Notes under the pieces: generated by a model | Database searches by the model: none | What the model saw: the letters and a program-made list of their open reading frames with translations, nothing else | Told to the model about the DNA's origin: nothing | Part shown: piece by piece, positions 33,828 through 46,372 of the stretch | How positions within the stretch are numbered: position 1 is the first letter of the stretch | Layout: every line of letters starts with the position of its first letter | Program-made: the position numbers and the translations under genes | Origin: Aegilops tauschii subsp. strangulata | Taxonomy: Eukaryota; Streptophyta; Magnoliopsida; Poales; Poaceae | NCBI RefSeq assembly: GCF_002575655.3 | Contig: NC_053040.3 | Location: 361,830,267-361,894,266, forward strand | Direction of reading: 5' to 3' | Length of the DNA: 64,000 nucleotides

Positions 33828-36800
33828 TGTCACATCCCTAGTTCTGGTAATGCCTAGTGCTAGCATCTGGTGTTGCATCATGTCTACTTTACTCAGAAAG
33901 TTGAAATGGGGATGACAGAACCCCCAGCACCCCCTTAATCCAACTAGGGTTTACCAAAATCTTTTTCAATGAACCTGAAATGCCCTTCTAAGATGTTCAT
34001 CATCTTTGCCCTGGTCTAGAACCTCTGACAAAAATGGTGCACACTTTTCTAGGACATCACAAGGTCACTGGTTAAATCATATGTTAATTGCATTTGGACA
34101 TTTAAATGGTATACATTATTTTAAATGTCCAAATAATCATAAACTAAAATGTTTACTGTTGGAAATATTCCGTACAGTGGGCATGAGCAGTTTCATGATT
34201 TTTGAGTTAGTTTTAGTATTTTAATTAAAGCCACAAAGTTACAGAAGAAATAGAAAAACAGAAAATAAAAGAGAGAGAGAGAATCTTACCTGGCCTCACC
34301 TGTGCAGCCCACCAACCGGCCCAGCACAGTAGATGGCCGGCCCAGCCCCCCACCGCCTCCTCCCCTGTCATCTTCCTCCTCTGCCAGGAGGACGAGCGCG
34401 TGCCCGACGCGCGCCGGCACGCGCCGGCCACCTCCTGCTTCCCTGCTCGCCGCTGGAGGCACCCGAGGGTGCCACGCACTCCCCGCGACCCCCTGCATCT
34501 CTCCCCTCTCACTTCTCCCTCGCTATAGCCCCCTCCCCCTCTCGCTTCTGTGCTCACCGAGAGGAGCCCGTCGCCGCCGTCGACCATTCGCGCAGCCACT
34601 GAGCCCTCCTCACCCTCTGTCCGTGTCCATAAGCTCCTCCTCGGTGCCCTCGATCCCCTGGACGAGCCACACACCGCCGGAAGCGCTGAAACGTCCCCAC
34701 CGAGCCCATCTTCAACCTCCCGACGCCGAGATCGCCTCTGCCGCCCTGCTCACTCGGGTCCTCCTCCGAGCTCGCCGGCTGCACCTCCATGACCGCTGTG
34801 AGCCACTGACTCTTCTCCCTCCCTCCGTTTTCCCTCTCGCACGCCGTAGCCGCCGCGCCACTCGCACCCGTACGCGCTGCCCCTACGCTCACCGCCGACG
34901 ACCAAATGGTCCGCCGTCGTGTCTAACACGCTCGCTGCCTCGCGTAGTTGCCGTAGGTGCTAAGTGTGCACCGCCATGTCCACCACAGCCGTGTCCCCGC
35001 TCGCGCCCGAACGCCGGCCGCCGCCCCGAGCTCGTTTCTGACGAGCTCCGGCCTCCCTAGCTGCTGCTGCTTGCTGCGCTGGATGCGGGCGAGCTCCGAC
35101 TCCCCGTGGGTGCTCTCTGTCGCTCATTTGGGCGCCGGGAGAGCGAACCCGAGCCCTCCGCCGCGTCTGTGGATGTCGGCGACTAACCGCCAGCCTGTTT
35201 GACCCTGTTGACCAGGGGTTTGACCTCCCTTGGCTCACTGACGCGTGGGCCCAAGGCCCTGATTAATTGGCGTTAGGATAAAATTAGTGTTAATTAACTT
35301 AGTTAACTAGATGTGAGACTGACAGGCGGGTCCCGCAGGTCAAGTTTGACCTGGACCGGGTGAGTTGACCGCTGACGCCATACTAACGCAGTAAATCCTT
35401 TCCTGGATTTATTCTAATTCGAATTAATTCAGGAAATTCCAGAAAATGCTATAAACTTAGAAAAATCATAGAAATTCAACCGTAGCTCAGAATGGAATAA
35501 ATTATATATGAAAATGATCAGAAAAATATGAAGAATCTGTTTATGCCATATTCATGCATGTTTGAGAAAGTTAACATCACTGTTTAGGACAAACTAAGTG
35601 AATGGCATTTGAATATTAACATATGGGGTTTGAATTTGAACCTAGGGTTCAAACCAACTTCATTTAATATGGTTGCTAGTTGCATTAGTTCAATCAACAG
35701 CATATTGCCATGTCATGAGCATGCATCATATTGTTGCATTGCATTGATTGTGTTTCTTCCTTGTTTGCCGGTATTGTCCCCTCTCAGTAAACGTGGTTCC
35801 AACGATGAGTTCGATGACACCGATGCAGAGCTATTACTATCTTCAGAAGTTCCAGGAAAGCAAAACCTCCTTATTCATTCCGATACAATCCCACTCTCTC
35901 GCTTCTGCTCCCTTTTACTGCATTAGGACAACAACGAGTCATCTGTTATATGCTGCGGTAGTTGAACCCCTTTTCCTCTGCATGACATGTCATTGCCACA
36001 GTAAATAGATGAAACCCACTAGCATGAGTAGGAGTTGTTTGAGCCCTGATGTGCCTACTCATTCATGCTTATTTGTCATCCCTGCTACTACTTAGAGTTG
36101 AGTCAGGTCTGATTCATCGGGGATGAATTCGAATGGTGATGAACATGTCCTTCTGTGTGTGAGATAAGTGTGTGAACATGATTTGGTAAAGGTAGCGGTG
36201 AGAGGCCATGTAGGAGTACATGGTGGGTTGTCTCATTGAAGTCGTCCTCAGGAAATGAGTTCTGTGTTTGTGATCCATGAACAGCTACTACCACACGTTG
36301 GGCCCTGAAATATGACCCCGCTCGACTTATTAATCGCCCTTGTCCTCTGTCCAGGAGTTGCAACTAGTTTCTGGTGTTTGTAGGATATGTGTTGGAGGCT
36401 GTGCGTAGCGCTGACCCTAGGGGTGGGCTATGATGCGGTAGATACACCGTGGCCCGGTGTACCGAGTCACCCGTTTGGTGTCTCGGGAACCCTGCACACA
36501 TCGTTTGGGGTTGTGAGCGAAACCCCGGCCGGATCTCCTCGCGGATGGAACCCGAATAGGCGATAAACCTGGACTAGAGACTTGTGTGGTTAGTCAGGTC
36601 GTGGTCTACACCCACGTTGGCTTTCGCTTGAAGTCTGCCGAGCACATGCCGTGTGCAGACGCTAAGTGGTGGAAACATGTGTGAAGAAGTACACCCCTGC
36701 AGGGTTATAAATGATCTATTCGAATAGCCGTGTCCGCGGTAAAGGACTTCTGGGTTGCCTGTACAATTCATACAAGTGAAAGTGGATACTCTAAAATGCG

Positions 36801-37956
36801 CAAGATAAGCGTGAGTGCTATGGATGGCTTTCTCGTAGGGAGACGGGAGCGGATCCATAGTGGTGTATTGATATGGTGAATATGTGGACTTGTGTGCGCC
36901 ACCTCAAAAGTGTTACTTGCAGTCGTAGTTCAGGATAGCCACTGAGTCAAAGCTGGCTTGCTGCAGTCAAACTCCACCACCCCTTCATTGATACCGATGC
37001 ATATGTAGCTAGTTCTGATGTAAGTCTTGCTGGGTACATTTGTACTCACGTTTGCTTAATTTATGTTTTTGCAGAGAGACTTCAGTCTCGCTAGTAGTTC
37101 CGCGTGGACTTCGACGTTTAGCTTGTTACCTCAGCTACGATCTTGTGCCCTCGGCAGGGTCTTGTAGATAGTCAGGCTTCTCAGCCTTTTCATTTGTAGT
37201 TGTCTGTACTCAAACAAGTTAAGCTTCCGCTTGTGCTTGTTGCTTGTATGACTTGAATGCTGGGTCATCAGACCCATGTTTGTAATATCTGGCTCTTCGG
37301 AGCCTAATGAATAAATACTTTGAGTCGTAGAGTTTTGCTGTGATGCCATGTTGTATTTACACTTAACGAGCATATTGTGTGTATGATTGAAATGCTTGGA
37401 ACGTGTGGGATCCGACAACCTAGTTGTCTATCCTTGGTAGCCTCTCTTATGGGGAAATTTAGTCTGGTGCTTCCACTGAGCCATGGTAGTCTGCTACAGC
37501 CCAGTTTACCAGAGTCCTGCTAGCCCAGTTACTACTGCTCCGGAACACCTAGACTGGCCGGCATGTGTCCCACTTCGTTCCGGTGTCTGTCCCTTCGGGG
37601 AAATGTCACGCGGTGACTTCCGGAGTCCTGCTAGCCTGCTACAGCCCGGTTTACCAGAGTCCTGTTAGCCCAGTTGCTACAGCCCGGATTCACACGCTGA
37701 TGACCGACATGTTCGAGGCTGGCTCAGGTATGCCTGTCCCCGTAAGTTAGTGCCACTTTGGGTTCACGACTAGTCATGTCGGCCCGGGTTCTTTGTCATA
37801 TGGATGCTAGCGACACTATCATATACGTGAGCCAAAAGGCGCAAACGGTCCCGGGCCAGGTAAGGTGGCACTCGTGGGAATACCGTGCGTGAGGCGGCAA
37901 AGTGATATGATATATTACATGCTAGATCGGTGTGACTTAGGATCAGGGTCCTGACA
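33828..37956 (+). mobile_element. Element C: 4.1 kb Gypsy LTR
   Basis: It begins TGTCACATCCCTAG at 33828 and ends GGATCAGGGTCCTGACA at 37956, directly followed by a methionine tRNA primer-binding site. This identifies a 5' LTR in plus orientation, 4129 bp long. A GC-rich block (34280-35230) lies inside. Open frames of up to 252 codons there overlap in several frames and look like composition effects. A 40 bp segment is duplicated (37491-37530 and 37636-37675). The LTR interrupts element B between protease and accessory ORF. Confidence 0.75.
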
Positions 37957-38518
37957 GCTTTGGTATCAGAGCCTGACTGCCTGTAGGATTACCAAGCCAA
38001 ACTGGTCGAAGTTGAGTCTAGAAATGCTTTAGTTATATAAGGGAATTGATTGTGGAAGGGAACGTAAGGTTCTTTCTACTCCTTTACCTTATGCCCTTCT
38101 GATCTGAGTCATCTTATCTTTCCTACGGGGATTAAGAACTAGGCTTCTCATCTTTCTATCAGGTTCACGTATTACTAATCTGTAGACTTATAGGATTGAT
38201 GGATTCAAGTCTCAGTTCAGTTCCTACTGTTTTTGTGTACCGTCAGTTGGTCTCGGAACCTTGATATTGTGATGTTAAGTGGTTATGCCACCATTTTGCA
38301 TGATGTCTCAAATCTTTTTGAGCATTTACAGCCGTTATGCTGTCCGAGTCATCCCAGGTTTCTAAATAGTCTGATGCATTTGCAAATCCCTTTTTTCGTT
38401 CTCGATGTTCCTTGGGCCAGATTAACCACACTAATTGCTGAGTTGAGGTACTCCATTGCCTCGACATATATGTTGGAGCTATTATTATGACTCTAGGTAT
38501 CTATTATTATGACCCTAG
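37957..38518 (+). mobile_element. Primer-binding site and truncated leader of element C
   Basis: TGGTATCAGAGCC at 37961-37973 is the methionine tRNA primer site. The next 540 bp look like an untranslated leader without an open frame. The element ends here beside a microsatellite. No gag, pol or 3' LTR of C was found. Confidence 0.65.
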
Positions 38519-38566
38519 GAAGAAGAAGAAGAAGAAGAAGAAGAAGAAGAAGAAGAAGAAGAAGAA
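38519..38566. repeat. AAG microsatellite (about 16 units)
   Basis: A run of AAG/AGA units lies exactly at the junction between truncated element C and element B sequence. A copy of CTATTATTATGAC(T/C)CTAG is duplicated just before it. Confidence 0.95.
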
Positions 38567-38589
38567 AAGAGAGAGATGGGGCGAAATAC

Positions 38590-39010
38590 CTCCTTCCTCG
38601 GGCTTATTGGAGTTGCTGGCGTGCAAAACGACCGCTCATACGAGTGCAAGCGCCCGCATGGAACACCATCTTAAACTCGGTTAAACTCACCTTCACCTGC
38701 ATGCAGATGAAATGACTACTGAAACGGGCATCAGTGTCCATTTCAAATGCCACCGTATATTTTGTTCTTCTTGTGCTTCTGGTTGAGGATGTCAGACGAC
38801 CACTTGAACGAGCACCTGCGCCCATTTGGAACGCCGTTCAACGCTCTAGACTCATTGATGGTTTCTTCAGAGAATCAAAATGACTGCAAAAATGAATGTG
38901 TGCGCTCGTTTGAAATGCCGTCCTTCACTCTATTATCTCTGTTGTTTTGCGCTGGAACCTCCTACGGGTCAAACAGTCGCCCATATGACCGATGCAGTCG
39001 CAGGAAGGGC
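38590..39010 (-). repeat. LTR-like repeated module inside element B
   Basis: The segment 38625-38670 matches the element's own 3' LTR at 30965-31012. Shared blocks are AACGACCGCTCAT.CGAG, CATG.AACACC and TCT. Up to three weaker versions (ACGGCGTTCCAAATGGGCGC type on the minus strand) lie near 38810, 38910 and 38985. It sits between the protease and the accessory ORF of B. Confidence 0.55.
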
Positions 39011-39306
39011 CGTCTTCTGTTCCTTTCTTCTGAAACTTCTATTTTTCTTTGTTTTCCTACGGTGTTAGTTCCATAGCAATACATAGACTTATATCCAGGC
39101 ATTCAAACATAATTCTAGCATATATATTATCTTGCACAAGGTTAAGCCTTCATTAGAACGACTCTTCCAAACTCACTTCTTTACATGGAACTTCAATCAC
39201 TCTTTTATTTAAAACAAAACAAAAAACTTACTTGTCTACTTTATTCACGTGGGCTGCCTCCCACGAAGCGCTTGTTTTCGGTCGGATAGCTCGACCGTAG
39301 TGGTGA

Positions 39307-41179
39307 TCAAGGTGGTGCTAGAACACCGAGACCATAGCTTCTGGCATTTGGAATGATGCCTTCTCCTGTGTATGTCTTCAATTTCTTTTTCCTGGGGAAT
39401 TGCCTTATAAAGGGATCTTTAGATGGTAAATTAAAATGAACATTAACCTCAAACACATTTATCATAGTTTTGATAGTCCCTAGAAAAGGTCTACCAAGAA
39501 TTATAGGAGTAATTGGATCTTCACGCATATCTACTGTAACAAGATCAATCATGACAAGGCAATCATTAATTTGAGCTATAACTCCATGCTTAATTCCTAC
39601 TGCCCGAGTGAAAGTAGAATTAGCCATATTCAATTAATCTCAATACTAGCATAAGGACCAAGATTGAGACTATTATAAACAGATTTGGGGATAGTGGAAA
39701 CACTTGCCCCTAGATCACATAAAGCACTGAACTTATTAAGTCCTATCTCAATCTCTATAGTTGGTTCAAAAGCATCCTCTTGCTTAGCTGGTAACTTATT
39801 GAATAACTTTTTTCTTTCATCATCAAGTTCACGTACCTTGGCTGCAACGTGTACAACAAAGACATTATATGCCTCATTGTTAGTTACCTCCGGTAGTGGA
39901 TACTTCATGTATATCATCTTGACAAAATCTATAACGGGTATAATTGTACTCTAGCACATGACTTTCGTCAAGTACCTCAGCTTTCTCTTCATCGCTTCTT
40001 ACCATTTTAACTTCTTCAACAGGGTTAGGCTCCGGTTTACCTGCAAACTTGGCCAAAATCAAGGTTTGGCTCTCTGCTATCTTTGCCACTTGTGCCTCCA
40101 TATTCTTGGATCTGGCTTCAAGTATCTGCACATCATTTGTTAGTAGAACAACCTTACCGGTCAATTGACCGATTAAGTTATCATGATTCTTCAAGATCTT
40201 CCTGAAGTTTTAATTCTGCTCAATCTCGCAAGCAATACAACTTTTAAGAGTTTCTTCAAGAGTATTTCTATTGCTACCATTAACTCCACTAAAATTATTT
40301 GATGCTCCTCCATTATTAGGATAAGGAAGTTTAGGAGCATAAATATTATTTTTCCAATTGGGATTATAGCTATTATGAGCATTAAAATTCACAACACTAA
40401 TATCTTCATCAGTGATGGCATTGACATTTACCTCCTCTTTACCTTTCATCAAAGAGATAAGTTCTTCTAGCTTGGTTGTCAACTCTGAGCTATTTTCTCG
40501 TATGGCATTCACCTTCTTGGTGATGGTTCTCTCAACGTGCCATTGGGCATGGTTTTCTTGCATATCGTATCTTCTTGACATCTTCTATGGGTTTTCCCAT
40601 GATTGTTCCTCCTGCAGCTATATCAAGCATAGTTCTTGACATATGGTTCAAGCCATTATAAAACATATGAAGGATTAACCACTCCTCCATTCCATGATTG
40701 GGGCAGTTTCTTATTGCTTCTTTCATTCTATCCCACACAAGCGCTAGTGGCTCACGTTCCTCTTGCTTGAAACCTGCAATCTGAGAACGTAATTGCATAA
40801 TTTGTGCAGGTGGACAAAACTTCGATAAAAAATTACTGCAACAAGCATCCCAAGAAGTAATACTATCTTTAGGCAAAGCTAAAAGCCATTATTTAGCTTT
40901 TCCTCTCAAACAGAAAGGAAATAAGCGAAGTTTCAGAGCACCTGGGTCATAATCCTTTATGCGTGCCATGTTGCACAATTTAGTAAAATTATGTAAATGC
41001 ATACCTGCATCCTTAGAAGCAGAGCGTCCAAATTGGTCCTGTTGAACCATGGAAACTAAGTTCGGTTTGATCTCATATTCTACAGCTGCAACATCAGGTT
41101 GTGCTATTGGTTCACGTGTTAAATTGTTGCTAGGAGTAGAAAAACTCCCAATATTACGAGCCATAGTAATTTTTTCCAT
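39307..41179 (-). pseudogene. Gag-protease pseudogene of element B
   Basis: The N-terminal part (41179-40889) runs ARNIGSFSTPSNNLTREP to DYDPGALKLRLFPFCLRGKAK. A stop codon follows before WLLALP. The next part (40876-40532) has the retrotransposon gag core: SITSWDACCSNFLSKFCPP, REPLALVWDRMKEAIRNCP, WLILHMFYNGL. Then come a frameshift, a linker with coiled features, and the retropepsin with CDLGASVSTIPKSVYNSL and PIILGRPFLGT (near 39720 and 39500). D-x-G-A, here DLGA, keeps the catalytic aspartate. The frame ends at 39307 without continuing into reverse transcriptase. At least four breaks are visible. Confidence 0.8.
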
Positions 41180-41300
41180 TTTTCTACTGATAAGACTTGC
41201 AGCAAAATAAAACTAAAACTAAAACTACAAAGTAAAGACAAAAACTTAAAATTAACATTAACAAAAACTCTAAACACAAAGACCAGGAATAGTAAACTCC

Positions 41301-41318
41301 TCCCCGGCAACGGCGCCA
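41301..41318 (-). other. Primer-binding site of element B
   Basis: The minus strand reads TGGCGCCGTTGCCGGGGA, 11 nt inside the 5' LTR. Confidence 0.9.
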
Positions 41319-41329
41319 GAAAAAGGGCT

Positions 41330-42451
41330 TGATATCTCCTTTTTATTGATCCGGTATTGGAACAAGAAAGGGTATCCCGCACCTATTTCCCTAGAGGTGA
41401 CCCTGGGTATTAAACCCATGAGAGGAAGACTCCCTTGAAGCGATGGTCTCTAGCAAGCTTTTTCCCAAAGTGTCAATCCAGCTTTTGACCGGACCAACAA
41501 GCAAATAGTGATTCAAACACTTTTAATAAAAAGAAGGTATGGGGATGAGGCCTTAATGCTTACAACCATGTATTGGTGTTGTGATAAAAAATGATATTAG
41601 TTTGTGCTTGGGAAGTCACCCATCAAGAGGTGTTTGCTTCGTTTAGAATGGGGGATGTGTTGAAATAACATCCTGGCCGGCACAAGTCCTGCATCAAGAA
41701 TTAGTTGTCCTACCGAAGGCCCTATCCGTCTCATGGGGTTGCCCCAATAATTAAGATAATAATATCATACAAAAGCTTTGGGCGTTCAATGACTACACCT
41801 GATGAATCCCCAAGGATATGATCCATGTTACCCTACTAAACCTTACTGTCATTAGTGTTCGGTATAACACTTCATGGTCCCCTTGCTCCTAACCTCACCG
41901 GTGCTCGATCTCCATGATCCTGGGTACCTGCAGGGATGAAGATCGTGAACAAGATAAGAGATACTTCATGATGCAATTTTATTTTACACATACAAGACGT
42001 TGTGTCAAAGACTTCCATTGATCCCTTCACCAAATACCTGGGGCTGCAAGGCTCATGCCTCACCCTATACCTTACCAGACTACTCACACATGGAGATCAG
42101 ATCACGAGAAGAAATCATTGAAGAACACATCTTGAGATTGATTGATTGCAATATGTCTTGCAATGGATGCCTTGTGCGATGCACGATTACAAGTATGAAC
42201 TAGACGAGAGAGGGCTATGGTGGTGGAGATGGCTATGGAGGTGAAAATGGCGGCGACTTGGGTTTGTGGATGAAGATGATGATGAATTGGTTGTGGCTGT
42301 GCTTGACGCTCCTCCTCTTCTATCACATGGAACGCCGTCTTTCGCCCTGGAGGCCTACTGATGCCTCCCAATGATTTATTTCTTCTAGATTTTCCTTCCT
42401 TTCCTTTCTCCACGTGATATCTTCCCTTTTTAGCCCATTTCCTGTGGAAAA
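41330..42451 (-). repeat. 5' LTR of element B, start deleted
   Basis: It is homologous to 29899-31251 but stops at 42451, about 133 bp short of the LTR start. It also lacks the internal 105 bp that holds the AACGACCGCTCAT motif. Confidence 0.8.
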
Positions 42452-43319
42452 GGTAGACGTCACACACATTTGTGCTCTTCACACCCTACCCTCAGAACTT
42501 CTTCAAAATAAAAGACGTCACAAACCTTTTTTTAACTCATACGTCACACACTTATACTACCACTCTCGCGGCGAACGTTCTTTGGGTGCAGTACATTATA
42601 CTCTCACGAAGAGAAGCGGTGCACACACACACTAGTTCTCTCGCACCAACGCGCGGGTACACATAGGAGCGCTTTTTTAAGCTAGGGGCACATTTGTTTA
42701 TAAAGAGGCATCCCAATTGACATTTTGACTCGTCTAGTTTTCAACTTCATGGAGGGTCGGGGGACCACATGTGAATGATACAGTACATAGTGCGTCCTGG
42801 ACGCGGTGATTTGATAGTGCGACCTGGAAGCGGTGGCACGTTATTGACCGAGTCTTATTTTTACTTGAACTTTAAATGAAAATAGTGGTTCACGCATATT
42901 CAATTTAATAACGATTTCTACAACAAAATCACTCCACTACACACACACACACACACATATATAAGCAGGAGCCTCGGCGCTTGCTTTACTATGGTTCCTC
43001 TCTTTCACTCTCTCATGCTCTCCAGATCTAAACAAGACATAGGTGGCCACACACTCTCTCTCTCTCTCTGCTCACCGCTGGTCACAGATCCAGCCTGACC
43101 ACCTCTGTTGGGGCAGGGGTGTAGGTGCAGCATTCACGCGGTCGGCAACAGCGAGGGAGAAGACCAACAGCTGCCCGCGCGTCCCGATTGGTGGCCGTGC
43201 CGTTCTCTCCGACACAGCGCCGGCTCGGGAGGGCCTCCGGCCCCTTCTTCCTCCCCGCGGTATTGTGGACAAGATGCGGCCTCCTAACGCCGTCTTTGCC
43301 ACATCCCGACGACCCTCAG
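42452..43319 (+). promoter_or_regulatory. Candidate promoter and first exon of an unknown transcription unit
   Basis: TATATAAG at 42958-42965 follows an AC repeat. Three ACGTCAC motifs (42457, 42515, 42541), the core of bZIP sites, lie upstream. Downstream is a pyrimidine-rich leader with CTCTCTCT and a GC-rich stretch, ending in a good donor, CCCTCAG before GTATAT, at 43319. An ATG at 43272 opens a short frame (MRPPNAVFATSRRPS). The stretch matches no LTR in this window. It could still be part of an unrecognised transposon. Confidence 0.35.
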
Positions 43320-43840
43320 GTATATCTTCTTTTGAACCTGGCCTTGCTCTACTGCCCCAGCTCCCCACGTGGCTGCATGTGGATCTTTTTCTACTTCCAT
43401 CGTTTGTTCCAAAGCCACCTAGACTTTTACTATTATTAGAGGTAAAGCTAGTTCACACAGTTGAATCTAAGACTTTGTTCAAATAGGGAAGAAGTGGGAA
43501 AGTTGTCGCATGAATCTAGGACTTGGTTGTAAGAGGAAACGGGGGAAAGTAAAACTGGCTACCCAACTGGTCTCTTGGTTGGAAAGGGAAAGAAAGCGGG
43601 GTGGATGGCGAAGGGTGGGGGAAAGGCCGGAGAAGTGGACCTATCTCTTGGTCGAAAAGGAAAGAAAGGGAGGGGTGTTGGGCGAACAACGCAAATGAGA
43701 ACGAGCAGGTCTAGATTTCCTGTGCTCACATAGGAAAATGTCATCGAGGAGATAAAAATGGGACAAATGCAGACATGCTGCCTGCATGTTTGCCGCTCTT
43801 GGCAACCACATCTGCCTCACCACTTTATGCCCATGTTGTC
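43320..43840. other. Unassigned sequence, possible intron
   Basis: There is no recognisable gene. Purine-rich repeats of GAAAGGAAAG and GGTGGG type occur at 43540-43680. Element D is inserted right after this stretch. Confidence 0.3.
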
Positions 43841-46372
43841 TGATGTCTACTACACAACTTGTTCTTGTAGACTCGTGTTGGGCCTCCAAGCGCAGAGTTT
43901 TGTAGGACAGTACCAAATTTCCCTCAAGTGGATGACCTAAGGTCTATCAATCCATGGGAGGTGTAGGATGAAGATGGTCTCTCTCAAACAACCTTGCAAC
44001 CAAATAATAAAAAGTCTAGCAAAAAGGAAATCCCTGCAACCTAAGGTTTATCAATCCATGAGCGGTACGAACACACAAAGAGGAAATTTATTTTGAAAAT
44101 TAGAGATGGCACATACAAATTTGCTTAGAACGACACTGAATACCGCATATAGGTAGGTATGGTGGACTCTTATGGCAAAACTGGGTTTAAGGTTTTTGGA
44201 TGCACAAGTAGTATTTCTACTTAGTACAAGTGAAGGCTAGCAAAAAGATTGAGAAGCAACCAACCAAGAGACGAAAAATCGCATAAGTGAGCATTAAGCA
44301 TAACTAACACTGAATAATGCACCACAAGTAGGATGTAATTTCATTGCATAACTATTGACTTTCGTGCTTTCATAGGGAATCACAAACTTTAACACCAATA
44401 TTCTTACTAAAGCATAATTACTCTATCGTCATATCTCAAAACCATTACAAAGAATCAAGTTTATTTTGTCCAATGAGTTTCATGAAAGTTTTTATTATAT
44501 CCCCCTTGGATATCTATCACTTTGGGACTAGTTTAATATGTTGCTTTTGGTAGCTCAAACAAATCTAAGTGAAGAACATGAGCATAAATTTTTTTATCTC
44601 TCAAAATAATATAAGTGAAGCATGAAAATATTTCTTCAAAAATATTAAAGCACACCGTGCTAAAAAAGATATAAGTGAAGCACTAGAGCAAATGACAAAC
44701 TACTCCAAAAAGATATAAGTGAAGATCAAGTGAGTAGTTAAGTAAATAGGTAGCTATGTGAGGACTCTCTCTTATTTAAAAACATTCAGATCTAAGTATT
44801 TTATTAAAACAGCAAGCAAAAAAATGACATTCCAAGAATAGCACACATCATGTGAAGAAGCAAAAACTTAGGTTCAACCGATACTAACCGATAATTGTTG
44901 ATGAAGAAAGGTGGGATGCCTACCGGGGCATCCCCAAGCTTAGATGCTTGATACTTCTTGAAATATTATATGGGGATGCCTTGGGCATCCCCAAGCTTGA
45001 GCTTTTGTGTCTCCTTAATTCCTTTTATATCATGGTTTCCTAAATCTTAAAAACTTCATCCACACAAAACTCAACAAGAACTCGTGAGATAATTTAGTAT
45101 AAATCAATGCAAAAACCTTATCGTTCTCTACTGTAGCAAATCACTAAAATTATAATTTAACATTGCATACTAAATGCCTCTGCATATTTAATACTCCTAT
45201 CCTCAAATAGAATCATTAAACAAGCAAACATATGCAAACATAACAGTAATCTATCAAAACAGTACAGTATGTAAAGAATGCAAGGACATTCATACTTATG
45301 TAAATCCAAAATTTATAAAAATTTACCACACTGTAGAAAATTTATCATTGCTTATTGTGCAAAATATTTCAACATTTTATCACATTCCGACTTTTCTCTG
45401 GAATTTTTGCAACAATGATAAACTTTCTGTTTCGACACAACAACATGTGGACTTGCAAAATAAGCATGGCAAAGGCTAACATTGCCACTTTATTGAAATA
45501 AAATATGCAAAACATTGTTCTAAAAAATAGCAAGCAAATCAAAACAAAATAAAATGACGCTCCAAGCAAAACTCATATCATGTGACGAATAAAGATATAG
45601 CCTCAAGTAAGATTACCGATATTGCTGGAGACGAAAGAGGGGTTGCCTTCCGGGGCATCCCCAACCTTAGTTGCTTGGATCTTCCTTGAATATTACCTTG
45701 GGGGTGCCTTGGGAATCCCCAAGCTTAGGGTCTTGTCACTCCTTATTCTCCTCATATCGATATCTCACCCAAAACATGAAAACTACAATCACACAAAACT
45801 TAACGGAACTTCGTGAGATAGGTTAGTATGATAAAGACAAATCATTCACTTTGGTAGTGTCAAGATAAGATTCATAATTATTCTGACACAATGCCTACTA
45901 TAGCTCACCATTTCCACAATTTATATTGAACAATATAAGCCATAGAAACTAGAAAACAAGCAAACAATGCATTGAAAACAGAATCTGTCAAAAACAGAAC
46001 AATCTATAATGATCTGGACAACTACCATACTTCTTCTACACCAAAATTTCTGGAAAATTAGTAAAACATAGACAATTTATATATCAATCATCTGTAAAAA
46101 AATCAGAATTTTATCATGTTCCAGTGCACTTAAACAATTCTGTTTCTCGAAGAAAAAGTTTCTGTTTTTGCACAGAATCAAATAAACTATCATCCACATC
46201 ATCCCAAAGGCTTTACTTGGTACTTTATTGAAACAAAAGCTATAAAACATGATTAATACAGTAGATTAATCATGTTAACACACAAAAACAGTAGGTAAAA
46301 GTGTTGGGCTGACTCCAACAATCGCTTTTCTTTAATGCCTTTTTTAGCTAGGCATGATGATTTCAATGATGC

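Larger units (their letters stand above)
29899..42451 (-). mobile_element. Gypsy element B: gag-protease plus accessory ORF, no polymerase
   Basis: The order on the minus strand is 5' LTR (42451-41330, start missing), primer-binding site, gag-protease, an LTR-like module, a foreign insertion (element C), a decayed accessory ORF, polypurine tract and 3' LTR. No reverse transcriptase, RNase H or integrase was found, so B was non-autonomous even before decay. The 5' end is deleted at 42451 and no target duplication remains. The family name is not known to me with confidence. Its layout closely parallels element E. Confidence 0.8.

Noticed and set aside
34302..35060. Open frame of 252 codons on the plus strand
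   Set aside because: It lies in the GC-rich block of the element C LTR, with other frames open on both strands and no domain. Composition explains it.
38519..38684. Open frame with a long lysine or arginine run
   Set aside because: It is only the translation of the AAG microsatellite.
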